Shown here piece after piece: positions 1 to 12,165 of a DNA stretch of 64,000 bases. Both the position numbers and the translations under genes were made by a program. The stretch's first letter is position 1, and each line of letters begins with the position of its first letter. The notes below the pieces were generated by a model. That model worked only from the letters and a program-made list of their open reading frames with translations. It ran no database searches and was not told where the DNA came from. This DNA is from Prauserella halophila (GTDB lineage Bacteria > Actinomycetota > Actinomycetes > Mycobacteriales > Pseudonocardiaceae), in contig NZ_JAMTCQ010000010.1 in the NCBI RefSeq assembly GCF_024171895.1, positions 310,001 to 374,000 on the forward strand, given 5' to 3'.

Positions 1-361
1 ACGGATCGCTCGACGTCTCGCCGTCGTACTCGCTGTGCCAGTCGCCGTCGGTCGGGTAGCAGTCGTTGCCCGTCTCGACGCCGTCGCCGTCACGTTCGAG
101 CACCAGCTCACGGGTGTTGCAGTTGTCTTCGTGGCTGCTCCAGTGCGGGAACAGGTCGCGGTCGTAGCCGTCCATGGAACCGTCCTCGGCCACGGTCAGC
201 TGGGTGAGTTTCCACTCGGCGTCGTACGGGTCCGGGATACCGGGCGGGGTGGGCGCGGCGGAGACGTCCGTGGTCCCGCCCGTGGCGGCGATGCCGATGG
301 CCAAGGCTGCGGCGGCGCCGAGTGCGAGTGCGGAATAGCGGAACTTGCGAGGAAGAGTCAC
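1..361 (-). CDS. Secreted HNH-type nuclease (DUF1524/GmrSD C-terminal-like), 3' end beyond window
   Basis: Only the N-terminal 120 codons lie in the window. The GTG at 359-361 is chosen because a GAGAGG motif sits about 10 nt upstream; an in-frame GTG at 368-370 is too close to that motif. The product begins with a basic segment and a long Ala-rich hydrophobic stretch (residues 10-30), a probable Sec signal. The mature part has YDRDLFPHW, a Cys in DNCNTREL, and a second Cys in GNDCYPTDGDW, a pattern I know from secreted actinobacterial DUF1524/HNH proteins. The catalytic His region would lie left of base 1 and cannot be checked. Confidence 0.7.
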   Translation of the reverse strand, partial: MTLPRKFRYSALALGAAAALAIGIAATGGTTDVSAAPTPPGIPDPYDAEWKLTQLTVAEDGSMDGYDRDLFPHWSSHEDNCNTRELVLERDGDGVETGNDCYPTDGDWHSEYDGETSSDP

Positions 362-464
362 GGCAGACACACCTCTCAGCGGGGAACGTGAGGTCGTCCA
401 GCAATGTGAAGGACTTTCCGAATGTCTCCGAGAGAGGTGACGATCGCGTGAACCCTGGACGGAT

Positions 465-2539
<2,075 letters not shown>

Positions 2540-2570
2540 GCGGGGAGCCGTCGCCGGGTCCTGCGGTACG

Positions 2571-2607
2571 TGCGGCTGCCCCGAAGGTGCCCTTCGGGGC
2601 AGCCGCA
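2571..2607. terminator. Bidirectional hairpin between purA and glpQ-like gene (copy 1 of dispersed palindrome)
   Basis: Perfect palindrome with 17-bp arms (TGCGGCT followed by CCCCGAAGG-type core) around a 3-nt TGC loop. It sits between two convergent stop codons (2539 and 2627), so it can end transcription from both sides. No T-run follows. The 23-bp core at 2578-2600 recurs at five more places in the window. Confidence 0.8.
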
Positions 2608-2626
2608 CGGCTACGGCGGGAGCGCG

Positions 2627-3799
2627 TTACTCGGCCGCTTCGATGACGATGTCCGGGTGGTCGGCGAACATGCCGTCGACACCGGTCGCCCAGACCGCCT
2701 TCGCCCAGCCGAGTGCGTCGCCCCACTCCGCCGCGTCGTCGGACGAGTCGTAGTCGGCGGGCAGGAACTCGTTCTCGGCGCGGAACGTCCACGGCACGAT
2801 ACTCAGCCCGGCGGCGTGGGAGTCGTCGACGAGCGACGTCGGCTCGGTGGTGTTGCCGTCGGAATCCAGCGGGACGATCTGCCCGATCGACGGCCCGAGC
2901 CCGTCGGCGTACGTGGCGATTTCGCGGAGCCCTTCCGGCGTGGTCATGTCTTCGTACGTGCGCGGGTCACCGGATTTCACGAAGTCGTACGGCGCACCGG
3001 AGGTCGAGGTCAGCTGCACCAGCGGCACGCGCACCTGCTCGTTCAGCTCCTTGAGATTGCCCACCTCGAACGACTGCACCTGCACCTTCGCGTTGGGGCG
3101 GTTGAGGTGGTTGCGGTTCAGCGCTTCCACCAGCTCCGGCTCCAGTGCGAGGCCCTGCTCCTGGAAGTACGTCGGGTGCTTGGTCTCGGGGTAGATGCCG
3201 ACCGGCCGGTGCAGTTCCCGGCTCAGCCGCTCCGAAAGGTCGATGACCTCCTGCAGCGTCGGGATCTCGAACCGGCCGTCGTAGATCGTGTTGTTCGGCC
3301 GGATCTCCGGCAGCCGCTCCTTCGCCCGCAACGTCTTGAGTTCGGCGAGGGTGAAGTCCTCGGCGAACCAGCCGGTCACCGGGTCGCCGTCGACGAGCTT
3401 CGTCGTCTTGCGGTCGGCGAACTCGGGCCGGTCTGCCACGTCGGTGGTCCCGCCGATCTCCGGCTCGTGCCGTGCGACCAGCACGCCGTCCGAGGTCGTG
3501 ACGAGGTCGGGCTCGATGTAGTCGGCACCCATGCGCGCGGCCAGTTCGTACGAGGCCAGCGTGTGCTCGGGCCGGTAGCCGGACGCGCCACGGTGGCCGA
3601 CGACGATCCGCTCGTCGGCGTGCGGGCCGCCGTGGCCCTGGGCCGCGCCGGACGGTGACGTTGCATCAGACGATGGCGCGCCGGAGGGTGACGCGCCGGA
3701 TTGGGCGCCTGCGGGCACGGCGCCGGTGGTGGCCAGCACCGCCAGCGCGCCCAGCGCCGCCACTCCGAGACGCTTACGGAATCGGGAGACAAATGCCAT
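2627..3799 (-). CDS. Secreted glycerophosphodiester phosphodiesterase
   Basis: The 390-residue protein has a Sec signal (basic RKRLG, hydrophobic run, cleavage probably near AGAQS, residues 28-34) followed by a Ser/Ala/Pro-rich linker. The GDPD catalytic pattern is complete: GHRGASGYRPEHT near residue 68, the metal-binding EPD, and the ARHEP histidine. This matches the GlpQ branch, which hydrolyses glycerophosphodiesters to glycerol-3-phosphate and an alcohol outside the membrane. The C-terminal 'DGMFADHPD' is typical of the family. ATG 3799 has a GAGAGAGG motif about 13 nt upstream. The gene is divergent from purD (143 bp) and convergent with purA. Confidence 0.9.
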   Translation of the reverse strand: MAFVSRFRKRLGVAALGALAVLATTGAVPAGAQSGASPSGAPSSDATSPSGAAQGHGGPHADERIVVGHRGASGYRPEHTLASYELAARMGADYIEPDLVTTSDGVLVARHEPEIGGTTDVADRPEFADRKTTKLVDGDPVTGWFAEDFTLAELKTLRAKERLPEIRPNNTIYDGRFEIPTLQEVIDLSERLSRELHRPVGIYPETKHPTYFQEQGLALEPELVEALNRNHLNRPNAKVQVQSFEVGNLKELNEQVRVPLVQLTSTSGAPYDFVKSGDPRTYEDMTTPEGLREIATYADGLGPSIGQIVPLDSDGNTTEPTSLVDDSHAAGLSIVPWTFRAENEFLPADYDSSDDAAEWGDALGWAKAVWATGVDGMFADHPDIVIEAAE

Positions 3800-3942
3800 G
3801 AGTCGTCGTCAGCCTCTCTCGAGCCGGTGGGGGACGTTCGCCTACGTTCGCGGTCGCGTGCGACCAGCTGGCGACAGCGTGGCAGCCGCCGAGGTACATG
3901 CCGATGAACGAGCGGATATGGGCATGTCTACGCTGAGGAATC

Positions 3943-5205
<1,263 letters not shown>

Positions 5206-5453
5206 ACCGGCGGTTGCCGCCTCGCGCGCTCGGTTCGCCGGTGGTGTGCCGAGCGGCGACCTGTTCGCCGGCGACGGCCCGCCGGTACGCCCGCGGCGGA
5301 GAACCCGACGATCGGAGGGAACCGTCGCCCGGGTGCGCTCGTCCAAGTTGAGGTCGGCCAAGTTCGGGTCGTCCGAGTTCAGGTCACTGTCACATTCGAG
5401 TTGGTAGCCTGCCGATAACACCGGATGACTACCGGCCGTTACAGGGGGTGCGC
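5206..5453. other. Intergenic region with a degenerate triple repeat and a -10-like box
   Basis: No gene is visible. At about 5343-5383 three imperfect copies of a 14-bp unit resembling CCAAGTTCGGGTCG follow each other. A -10-like TAGCCT at 5405-5410 lies 44 nt ahead of the T7SS cargo gene at 5454 and may be its promoter. Confidence 0.4.
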
Positions 5454-5987
5454 ATGCCGTCAGAGGTGAGCGAGTCGCGTTCCGACGGTCCAGCGGGCGA
5501 GGGGTCCGCAGGTTCCGGCAACGCTGTGGGTTCCGGCAACGCTGTGGGTTCCGGCAACGCGGCCGACGGCGCCTTCGCCGCCGGCTCCCTCGACCCGGGT
5601 GGGCTGTTCGGCGGTGCGGAGGCCACGCCCGGTGGTGGGCTGGTCCCCTCGGTGCCGTCCGCGGGTGACATCGACGTCTCGCCGGACAAGGTGGCCGACG
5701 CGGCGCGGGTCCTCGAGGCGCAGGCCGACGCGCTCGAGAAGAAGCTCTCGGAGCACCTCGGTGCGCTGCAGATCCCGGCGCCCGCCGAGGACATCGTGTC
5801 GCGGAACGCGATCGAGGCGTGGAACGACGTCGTCAGCGGCCCCGAGGATTCGTACGCTGCGCACGCGCGCACTTACGTCGAGGACCTGCGGGCCCTGGCC
5901 ACCCAGCTGCGCAAAGCGGGCGAAACGTACGCCGAGTCCGACGAGGAGAAGGCCGGTGCCCTCGGCGCACACGGTCTTCCCGGCTAG
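5454..5987 (+). CDS. Small T7SS cargo partner (PE/Esx-like helical protein)
   Basis: The 177-residue protein has a Gly/Asn/Ser-rich N-terminus containing three tandem SGNAVG-type repeats (18-bp DNA repeats, 5514-5565), then a helical region from residue about 75. It ends in a helix with YAESD-E, which fits the general ESX export motif Y-x3-[D/E]. ATG 5454 is preferred over GTG 5448 because the GGGGG ribosome site abuts the GTG but lies about 5 nt from the ATG. It precedes a PPE-like gene and an EspG gene, the usual order of a cargo pair and its chaperone, so I infer it pairs with the 6085 product. No classical PE motif at the N-terminus. Confidence 0.7.
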   Translation: MPSEVSESRSDGPAGEGSAGSGNAVGSGNAVGSGNAADGAFAAGSLDPGGLFGGAEATPGGGLVPSVPSAGDIDVSPDKVADAARVLEAQADALEKKLSEHLGALQIPAPAEDIVSRNAIEAWNDVVSGPEDSYAAHARTYVEDLRALATQLRKAGETYAESDEEKAGALGAHGLPG

Positions 5988-6084
5988 TCGCGGTCCCGCC
6001 CGCCGGGTGCGACTGCTCCGGACTGTCAGCGCTGTCCAGGTTTTCTCGACCGTGCGGTCGAAGCGGAAGTAGAGGGAAATCGAC

Positions 6085-7923
6085 ATGGCGATGGATGTCT
6101 CGCAGCGTGCGAACGAGATCCGCAACCACCGGTTCGACGGCTACACCGACGAGATGCTGGCTCGTGAGGTCGAGGTGTTCCGCAGCGGAGCGGGCACGGG
6201 CGGTATCGGTGAGGCCGTGAGCGCGCTGAAGTCGGTCGGCAAGGCGCTGCACGAGACCGAGCGGACGTTGCGCACCGAGCTGGGCAAGCTCGGCGTCGAG
6301 TGGCACGGCGACGCCAGCGACCAGGCGTTCCGGTGGCTGACCGGCCAGGCCGACTTCTCCGAGGAGGCCCAATCCACGGTCGAGGCGTGCGCGAAGAAGA
6401 TCTTCGCCCAGGGTGAGGCATTCAACCGCACGGTGCACAGACTTCCCGACGCCGCGTCGCTGCGGCAGGACACGGGCGGTTACGGCGTCATGGACTCGCT
6501 CGGCAGCCTTCTCGGCTTCGAGACCGACAACGCCCGGCGCGTCGCCCAGGGGCAGGAGGCGCGCGCACAGGCGCTGGAGGCGCTCAACGGGTACGCGAGC
6601 GAGTCCGGCGCGAACCTGTCGGAGCTGCCGCAGCTGAGCGCCCCGGCGCCGATGTCGGCAGCCGTGACCGCGGAAGTGCCGACCGAGGTCGACGCGGGTG
6701 GTCCGCCGAAGCCGCCGGACGTGACCGAGGTGCCCGCGAGCGCTCCCGCCGACGACCGCACCGAATCGTCGGGCGTGACTCCCCCCGCGGCCCGTCCGGT
6801 CGACGCACCGGTGGCGCCCGGTCCGGTCCACCACACTCCACAGCCGGCCCAGCAGCCCGTGAACCACAACGCCCCGCTCGCTCCGCCGCCCGCGGCCGGT
6901 TCGGCCACGCAGACGCCGAGTACGGCGCCGTCGTCGACCACGCCCGCCACGGCCGCACCGGTGTCGGCGTCGCCGAACGGTGGCCACGGCTACGTGAACG
7001 TGCCGCGCCCGGGGTCGGGTTCGCAAGCTCCCCAGTACTCCGGCTCCCAGTACCCCGCCTCCCAGTACCCCGCCTCCCAGTACTCCGCCTCCCAGTACTC
7101 CGGCTCCCAATATCCCGCCTCCCAGTATCCCGGCGGTGCTGCGCAGCCGGGCGGTCCGACGGGTGCGGCGCCTGCGAACCCGGCCGCTCCCACCGCCGGG
7201 GGCACGCCCGGCGCAGTCGGGAAACCGGCAACACCCGGTACTCCGCCCGGCACTCCGGCCGTTCCGGGCGGTCAGGGCGGTCAGGGTGCGCCTGCGACGC
7301 CGGGCCAGCCGGGTGGCCAGTCCGGTGCGGGCAAGCTGCCGTCGGCGGGTGGCGGCTCGTCCGTGACGCCCGCGCCCGGCGGGCCCGCCACCGGCAGCCC
7401 CGCACCCGGCGGTGGTGCGACGGTGCCGCCTCCGGGAATGGTCGGCGGCAAGGCGGGTGCGCCCGCCTCCGGCGACGCGGAACTGCAGAAGGGCAAGTCG
7501 TTCGGCGTCGCACCGGTGGCAGGCGGTACGGCGGTCCCGACGGGCGGTACGACGGCATCGCCGAAGTCCTCCGGGTTCGGCGTGAACGACGTCGGTGGCG
7601 CCACCGGTGCGGTGGCCGCAGGCGGCATCGCGGGTGCGCTCGCCGGTGACAGCGAACGCAGCGGCGGCCGGGGCGGCGTGCCGCGTTCACCGCATCAGTC
7701 GCAGATCGGTGACCTGCCCGAGGAGCAGTCCCGGGCGCAGCAGAACCAGACGCCGAAGTCCGAGCAGGACCGGCGCGGCATGATGCAGAAGGCCGCGCCG
7801 CAGGAAGGCGACGAGGACGACGCGCACGTGCGCCGGTACGGCGTCGACGACAACGACCTGTTCGCCGACCAGCGCATGGTCTCGCCCGGCACGATCGGCG
7901 ACCCGAACGCGGAACAGCGGTGA
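6085..7923 (+). CDS. PPE-like T7SS cargo protein with Pro/Gly-rich tail
   Basis: The 612-residue protein begins with a helical WXG100/PPE-like domain (about residues 1-175) carrying a WHG turn (EWHGDASDQAF), where WXG proteins form their helix hairpin. From about residue 185 to 560 it is low-complexity Pro/Ala/Gly/Thr-rich and includes seven tandem SQYPA-type pentapeptides (15-bp repeats, 7033-7137). The C-terminus is charged and Gln-rich. ATG 6085 follows AGAGGG by 8 nt. The next gene, an EspG homologue, starts 7 nt after its stop. By analogy with mycobacterial PE-PPE/EspG sets, this is probably an exported substrate held soluble by EspG; its external role is unknown. Confidence 0.75.
   Translation: MAMDVSQRANEIRNHRFDGYTDEMLAREVEVFRSGAGTGGIGEAVSALKSVGKALHETERTLRTELGKLGVEWHGDASDQAFRWLTGQADFSEEAQSTVEACAKKIFAQGEAFNRTVHRLPDAASLRQDTGGYGVMDSLGSLLGFETDNARRVAQGQEARAQALEALNGYASESGANLSELPQLSAPAPMSAAVTAEVPTEVDAGGPPKPPDVTEVPASAPADDRTESSGVTPPAARPVDAPVAPGPVHHTPQPAQQPVNHNAPLAPPPAAGSATQTPSTAPSSTTPATAAPVSASPNGGHGYVNVPRPGSGSQAPQYSGSQYPASQYPASQYSASQYSGSQYPASQYPGGAAQPGGPTGAAPANPAAPTAGGTPGAVGKPATPGTPPGTPAVPGGQGGQGAPATPGQPGGQSGAGKLPSAGGGSSVTPAPGGPATGSPAPGGGATVPPPGMVGGKAGAPASGDAELQKGKSFGVAPVAGGTAVPTGGTTASPKSSGFGVNDVGGATGAVAAGGIAGALAGDSERSGGRGGVPRSPHQSQIGDLPEEQSRAQQNQTPKSEQDRRGMMQKAAPQEGDEDDAHVRRYGVDDNDLFADQRMVSPGTIGDPNAEQR
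7033..7137 (+). repeat. Seven tandem 15-bp repeats inside the PPE-like gene
   Basis: The unit is close to CAGTACTCCGCCTCC and encodes QYSAS/QYPAS pentapeptides. Copies differ mainly at third positions and at a few codons, so the array is in frame and preserved at protein level. Confidence 0.85.
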
Positions 7924-7930
7924 GTCATCC

Positions 7931-8701
7931 GTGACCACCGGCCGGAACGTGGTGCTGTCCACGCTCGAGTTCGACGTGCTCTGGGAGGCCGAACGGTTGC
8001 CGCGCCGGCACCCCGCATTGGACGTGCCAAGTGCGGGCGTGACGCAGCACGAGCGATCCGACCTGATCGAACAGGCGTGGGACTCACTGGCCCAGCGCAG
8101 GCTCGCCAAGGGCCGCCAGGCCACGAGCGATCTGGTGGACCTGCTGAACCTGTTCGTGCGTCCCGCGGTCGCCATCGACATGTGGGTCTGGACCGACCGG
8201 CAGATCTCGGGGCTCGCGGTGAGCACGGGCAGTCAGGCGCTGATGGGCGTCCTGGACGGCGACGAGGTGTGGCTGATCCCGGCGCGTGACTCGTCGTTGC
8301 CGGAGTCGGCGGTGTCGGTGTCCGGTGGAACGGCCGCGGGCATCGGCTGGTCGGCGACCCTGCCGCACGACGTGCTGGTCGCCGCCGACCGGGAGGCAGG
8401 CGGTGATGCGCGGACGCTCGTGGGCGTGCTCGCCGACCGCGGGATCGCACTGAGTGAGGCGCAGGAGGTCGCGGCGATGCTCGCGGGGCAGACCGTCCGG
8501 GGGCAGTTCGGCGCCCAGGTGTACGCGCGGGACGGCAGTGTTCGCCGCGCGCCCCGGGTCGTGTCGTTCTTCGACAGTGACAAGGGCCGGTATCTGCTGC
8601 AGGTCGCTCCGGGCAGCGACGGCAGGCAGTGGGCGACCGTCGCGCCCGCGGACAACACACTTCTCGCGCAGCGCGTGTGGGAACTGCTCGACGAGACGTG
8701 A
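7931..8701 (+). CDS. EspG-family T7SS cargo chaperone (module 1)
   Basis: The 256-residue protein matches the EspG family by its start (VVLSTLEFDVLWEAERL...HPAL), the central DRQISGLAVSTGSQAL region and the late SFFDSDKGRYLLQVAPGSDG. EspG proteins are cytosolic; in mycobacteria they bind the tip of PE-PPE dimers and deliver them to the ESX machine. GTG 7931 lies 7 nt after the stop of the PPE-like gene, so translation is probably coupled. A second EspG gene is at 18547. No EccA-E genes are in the window, so the cognate machine must be elsewhere. Confidence 0.88.
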   Translation: MTTGRNVVLSTLEFDVLWEAERLPRRHPALDVPSAGVTQHERSDLIEQAWDSLAQRRLAKGRQATSDLVDLLNLFVRPAVAIDMWVWTDRQISGLAVSTGSQALMGVLDGDEVWLIPARDSSLPESAVSVSGGTAAGIGWSATLPHDVLVAADREAGGDARTLVGVLADRGIALSEAQEVAAMLAGQTVRGQFGAQVYARDGSVRRAPRVVSFFDSDKGRYLLQVAPGSDGRQWATVAPADNTLLAQRVWELLDET

Positions 8702-8864
8702 GCCGAATTCGTCGAGGAGGGCCGGACCGGTCCGAACATGCGACGAAAACGGGTAGCCGCAGTTCGCGCTTTCGCCGCCGGCGCGGGCGATAGAGTGGAG
8801 CGGAACCGCCGGAGTGGGCGCATGCGTCGTACCGGCGAGGAGTGGACCGTTTTCGTGAAGGGGG

Positions 8865-9194
8865 ATGACCACCGTGCCGGTTTACGACGCAGAATCCATG
8901 CGGAGCACGGCAGGGAAGGTCGATGGGATCGCCGACCGGATCGTCGAGGACAAGGCCAAACTTCGCGGCGTCGAGGGGGAGAGTCCGTTCGGTGAGGTCG
9001 AGGACGAGGACACCGACGATCCGGAACGGGTGGACTCTGCGCTCGGTTCGTTCACCTCGGGGATGCAGGCGGAATTCGACGCGGCGCAGCAGCACATGGC
9101 CGAGGCCAGCGGAGCGCTGCGCAACGCGATCGCCGCGATGACGGAGGCGGACGAGCAGGCGGCGAGCAACTTGACCATGCGAGGCGAGGCCTGA
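8865..9194 (+). CDS. Small helical Esx-like protein
   Basis: The product has 109 residues (106 if GTG 8874 is used). A GAAGGGGG ribosome site directly abuts ATG 8865 but lies 9 nt from GTG 8874, so the shorter form is quite possible. The sequence is acidic and helical, with a first helix AESMRSTAGKVDGIADRIV and a last helix ending in MTEADEQAASN. That ending resembles the YxESDExxG end of the other small cargo partners here, but the key Tyr is Met, so autonomous export is uncertain. A TAGAGT -10-like box lies at 8801-8806. Its stop is 1 nt before the ATG of the WXG100-transglycosylase gene, so they are co-transcribed and probably form a pair. Confidence 0.7.
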   Translation: MTTVPVYDAESMRSTAGKVDGIADRIVEDKAKLRGVEGESPFGEVEDEDTDDPERVDSALGSFTSGMQAEFDAAQQHMAEASGALRNAIAAMTEADEQAASNLTMRGEA

Positions 9195-9195
9195 C

Positions 9196-10320
9196 ATGTC
9201 ACTGGGGATGCCGGAGAACTGGGATCAGGTCGAATCCCGGGCCGCGAAGGTCGACAAGGTCGATCCGGGCAAGATTCAGAGCGTGGCGCAGGAGTTCAAA
9301 ACTGCGTCGGGCAATACGGGCGACCATTCTGCGGATCTGAAGAATGCGGCCTCGCCGTTGTCGGAGGGCGGTGTCTGGAACGGTCCTGCTGCGGAGGCTT
9401 TCTTCTCCTACGTCGAGAAGGTCGTCTCGGCGGGCGATCGCGTCAAGGACAAGCTCGACGAGGCCGCCGGCGAGCTGAACACCCTGCAGCAGAAGCTCTC
9501 GGATTTGAAGAGCTCGATCAACGAGACCAAGGCCAAGGCCAAGAAGGAGATCGACAACCGCAACAAGGAGGCCGAGCAGCAGGTGCAGTCGGCCTCCGGC
9601 GGCGACGGTGACGGCCCGGACCCGGAGTCGATCCGGGAGCAGGCGCGGGAGCAGAACCGGCAGACGGCGTCCCAGGCGGCCGAGCAGATCAAGGGCCTGC
9701 TGGCACAGGCCAACCAGGCGATCAAGAAGGCCCAGCGGCTGATGAAGCAGGAGATCGGCGGGTCGGGCGGCTACTCGCAGGTGACGAAGCCGGGGCAGGT
9801 CCAGTCGCAGATGGCCGACACGGGTGGCATCAGCAACCCCGGCAGCGCGCCGAGCGTCGGCGGTGGCGGCAGCGGCGGCGGTGGTGGTGCCGAGACGGCC
9901 GTCGGCGGCGGTGGCGGTGGCGGCCTCGGGTCGAGTGGTGGTCCGCCCGCGGGCCCTCCGCCGGGGAACGTCGAGCAGTGGATCAAGGAAGCCATCAAGG
10001 TCCTCCAGGAGAACGGCATCCCCGTCACCGAGGAGAACATCGATCAGATCTGGACGATCATCGAGCACGAGTCCGGCGGCGATCCGCGCGCCATCAACGA
10101 CTGGGACTCGAACGCAGCGAAGGGCACGCCGTCGAAGGGCCTGATGCAGTGCATCGACCCGACGTTCGACTCCCACGCGCTGCCCGGCCACGGCGACATC
10201 TGGGACCCGGTGGACAACATCATCGCCGGTGTCAGCTACACGTTCGACCGCTACGGCAGCCTCGAACAGCACCCGGGCCTTGAGTCCATCGCTTCCGGCG
10301 GCGGCTACCAGCCGTACTGA
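9196..10320 (+). CDS. WXG100 protein fused to a lytic transglycosylase (SLT-like) domain
   Basis: The 374-residue protein has an N-terminal WXG100-like domain (residues 1-110) with a WNG turn, a long coiled-coil segment rich in Lys/Glu/Gln (about 100-195), a poly-Gly linker (about 225-260) and a C-terminal domain of about 115 residues. That domain carries IIEHESGGDP with the expected catalytic Glu, then KGLMQCIDPTF and a helix with NIIAGVSYTFDRYG, matching the SLT/GEWL lysozyme-like fold. No Sec signal is present, so export through T7SS as a peptidoglycan-cleaving effector is inferred. It starts 1 nt after the preceding Esx-like gene. Confidence 0.82.
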   Translation: MSLGMPENWDQVESRAAKVDKVDPGKIQSVAQEFKTASGNTGDHSADLKNAASPLSEGGVWNGPAAEAFFSYVEKVVSAGDRVKDKLDEAAGELNTLQQKLSDLKSSINETKAKAKKEIDNRNKEAEQQVQSASGGDGDGPDPESIREQAREQNRQTASQAAEQIKGLLAQANQAIKKAQRLMKQEIGGSGGYSQVTKPGQVQSQMADTGGISNPGSAPSVGGGGSGGGGGAETAVGGGGGGGLGSSGGPPAGPPPGNVEQWIKEAIKVLQENGIPVTEENIDQIWTIIEHESGGDPRAINDWDSNAAKGTPSKGLMQCIDPTFDSHALPGHGDIWDPVDNIIAGVSYTFDRYGSLEQHPGLESIASGGGYQPY

Positions 10321-10409
10321 TCCTCGGTGATCCGTTCCGGGCAAGGACATGAAAGGTCTTTCATGGTCGGCTCAGGCGGGTTTCACGGGCCGTCGGCATT
10401 GTTGACGTC

Positions 10410-11591
10410 ATGAGCGAAGAGCAGTGGCAACCGGACGAGGCGGAGCTCCGCGAGTTGTGGGCCGCCGTCGCCGGGGCGGACGGTGACACCGCCGTCGCCA
10501 GCCGCATCACGCACCGCGACGTCCAGCGAGCGTCGACGACCGTGGCGGCACGGGTCGACGTGACGCGCGCCGACGGCTCCCGCGCCACCGACACGTACTG
10601 CGCCAGCACGTCCGCGAAGGCGCGCGATGCGCTGCGGATGTCCGACGGGGACCGCGAACTCGGCGTGTGGCGGTTCCCGCACGATCCGGCGCTGCCGGGC
10701 CTGGCTGCCGCCGTGGACCCCGGCCGGATGAGTGACCTGCTCAGCGGGTTGGGCCTGCCCGCCGACGAGCTGCGGCTGAAGGTCCGTTCGTACCGGCCGC
10801 TGCGCCGCGCCGTGATCGAGGCCCGGACCGCCCGGACGACGGCGTTCGTCAAGGTGCTGCGTCCCGAGAAGGTCGAGGAGCTGCACCGGCTGCACCGCGC
10901 GGCCGAGGGCGGCCTCGTCGCCGAGAGCCTCGGCTGGACCGGCAGCGGCCTGCTCGTGCTCGCCGGGATCGGGGGCACGCCGTTGCGGGAGCTGCTGCTC
11001 GGCGGCAACACGATGGAGCTCGAACGCATCGACCCCGCCGAAATCGTGGCCACCCTCCGTGGTCTGCCGCAGGCGTTCGCCGGGCACGCGCGCAGGCGGA
11101 GCTGGGCCGACCAGGCCGGGCATTACGCCGACGTCGTCGCCCGCGTGCACCCCGGCGCAGCCGGGACGGCGCACGCGATCGCCGGGGCCGTCGACGTGCC
11201 GACCGGCGCAGCGCGGGTGCCCGTCCACGGCGACTTCTACGAGACGCAGCTGCTCGTCTCCGGCGGTTCGCCGGCCGGGCTGCTCGACATCGACACAGCC
11301 GGCTCCGGCGACCCGCACGACGATCCGGCCTGCCTGCTGGGCCATCTCTCCGTGCTGGCGCAGGTCAAACCCGAGCGCGCGCCGGTGATCGACCGGTTCA
11401 CGGCGCGGTGCCTGCGCGAGTTCGACCGGCACTGGGACCCGGCGACGCTGCGGTCGCACGCCGCGGCCGTGGTGTTGTCGCTGGCGCCGGGTGCGCACCG
11501 TACCGGCGGCCGCGACTGGCCCGCTGTCCTGGAACGCAGGCTCGAGCTTGCCCGGACCTGGTGCCGCACCGGCGATCCGCTCGCCGGCTGA
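10410..11591 (+). CDS. APH-family phosphotransferase-like protein
   Basis: The 393-residue protein ends with the APH/choline-kinase catalytic pattern: VHGDFYETQLLV (Brenner motif; the Asn usually found after HGDxxxx is Gln here) followed by LLDIDTAGSGDP, the metal-binding DxD-type segment. The first 130 residues are less typical but contain the AFVKVLRP strand with the probable ATP-binding Lys. Such proteins phosphorylate small molecules, including antibiotics or sugars (maltokinase branch); the substrate cannot be told. ATG 10410 has no clear ribosome site. The gene stands alone after the T7SS module. Confidence 0.75.
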   Translation: MSEEQWQPDEAELRELWAAVAGADGDTAVASRITHRDVQRASTTVAARVDVTRADGSRATDTYCASTSAKARDALRMSDGDRELGVWRFPHDPALPGLAAAVDPGRMSDLLSGLGLPADELRLKVRSYRPLRRAVIEARTARTTAFVKVLRPEKVEELHRLHRAAEGGLVAESLGWTGSGLLVLAGIGGTPLRELLLGGNTMELERIDPAEIVATLRGLPQAFAGHARRRSWADQAGHYADVVARVHPGAAGTAHAIAGAVDVPTGAARVPVHGDFYETQLLVSGGSPAGLLDIDTAGSGDPHDDPACLLGHLSVLAQVKPERAPVIDRFTARCLREFDRHWDPATLRSHAAAVVLSLAPGAHRTGGRDWPAVLERRLELARTWCRTGDPLAG

Positions 11592-11742
11592 GTCCTCACC
11601 GCTGCCGCATGTCCCGCCGGTCCGGAGTTCGAGAGCTCCGGACCGAGGGAAATGTGGCGGCTCCCGGAACCCTCGCGCGGATCCGACGCGTGCAGGTACG
11701 AGAAACCCGTCCCGAGCAACCCCGATGGAAGGAAGTCACATC

Positions 11743-12165
11743 ATGGCAAGCAACAAGCGTCCCTGGTTCGTCGTCGCCGCTGCTGCGGTCGGCATCGGCG
11801 GTGCGATCGCCGTCGGCGGCACCGCCATGGCCGACGACGTGAACGACCCGAAGTCCGCTTCACAGGCGCAGTCGTCCGTTCAGGACAGCGGTCAGGCCGA
11901 TTCGGCCGACTCGCCCGACGATGCGGACACGGCGAACTCCGCCAACTCCCCGAACGACAGCGACTCGGCCGACTCCCCCAACGGCAAGGACGACGCGAAC
12001 GACAGTGATTCCCCGAACGACAGTGATTCCCCGAGCGACAGTGATTCGGCGAACGACAGGGACCACGCCGACACGGCGAACTCTCCCGCCGATGCCGCCG
12101 ACGGTGATGACGACGCCGACGCTGCCGATGACGCCGGCTATGCGGGAACCGGCTCGCCGGAGTGA
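11743..12165 (+). CDS. Secreted Asp/Ser-rich acidic repeat protein
   Basis: The 140-residue product has a clear Sec signal (MASNKRPW, hydrophobic core, cleavage after TAMA near residue 30). The rest is almost only Asp, Ser, Ala, Asn and Pro, with NDSDSP repeats encoded by 18-bp tandem repeats at about 11998-12052. No folded domain, LPXTG or lipobox is visible. SD-type tracts are often unstructured and may bind Ca2+ in other bacteria; here that is only a possibility. ATG 11743 follows GGAAGGAAG by 6 nt. Confidence 0.75.
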   Translation: MASNKRPWFVVAAAAVGIGGAIAVGGTAMADDVNDPKSASQAQSSVQDSGQADSADSPDDADTANSANSPNDSDSADSPNGKDDANDSDSPNDSDSPSDSDSANDRDHADTANSPADAADGDDDADAADDAGYAGTGSPE

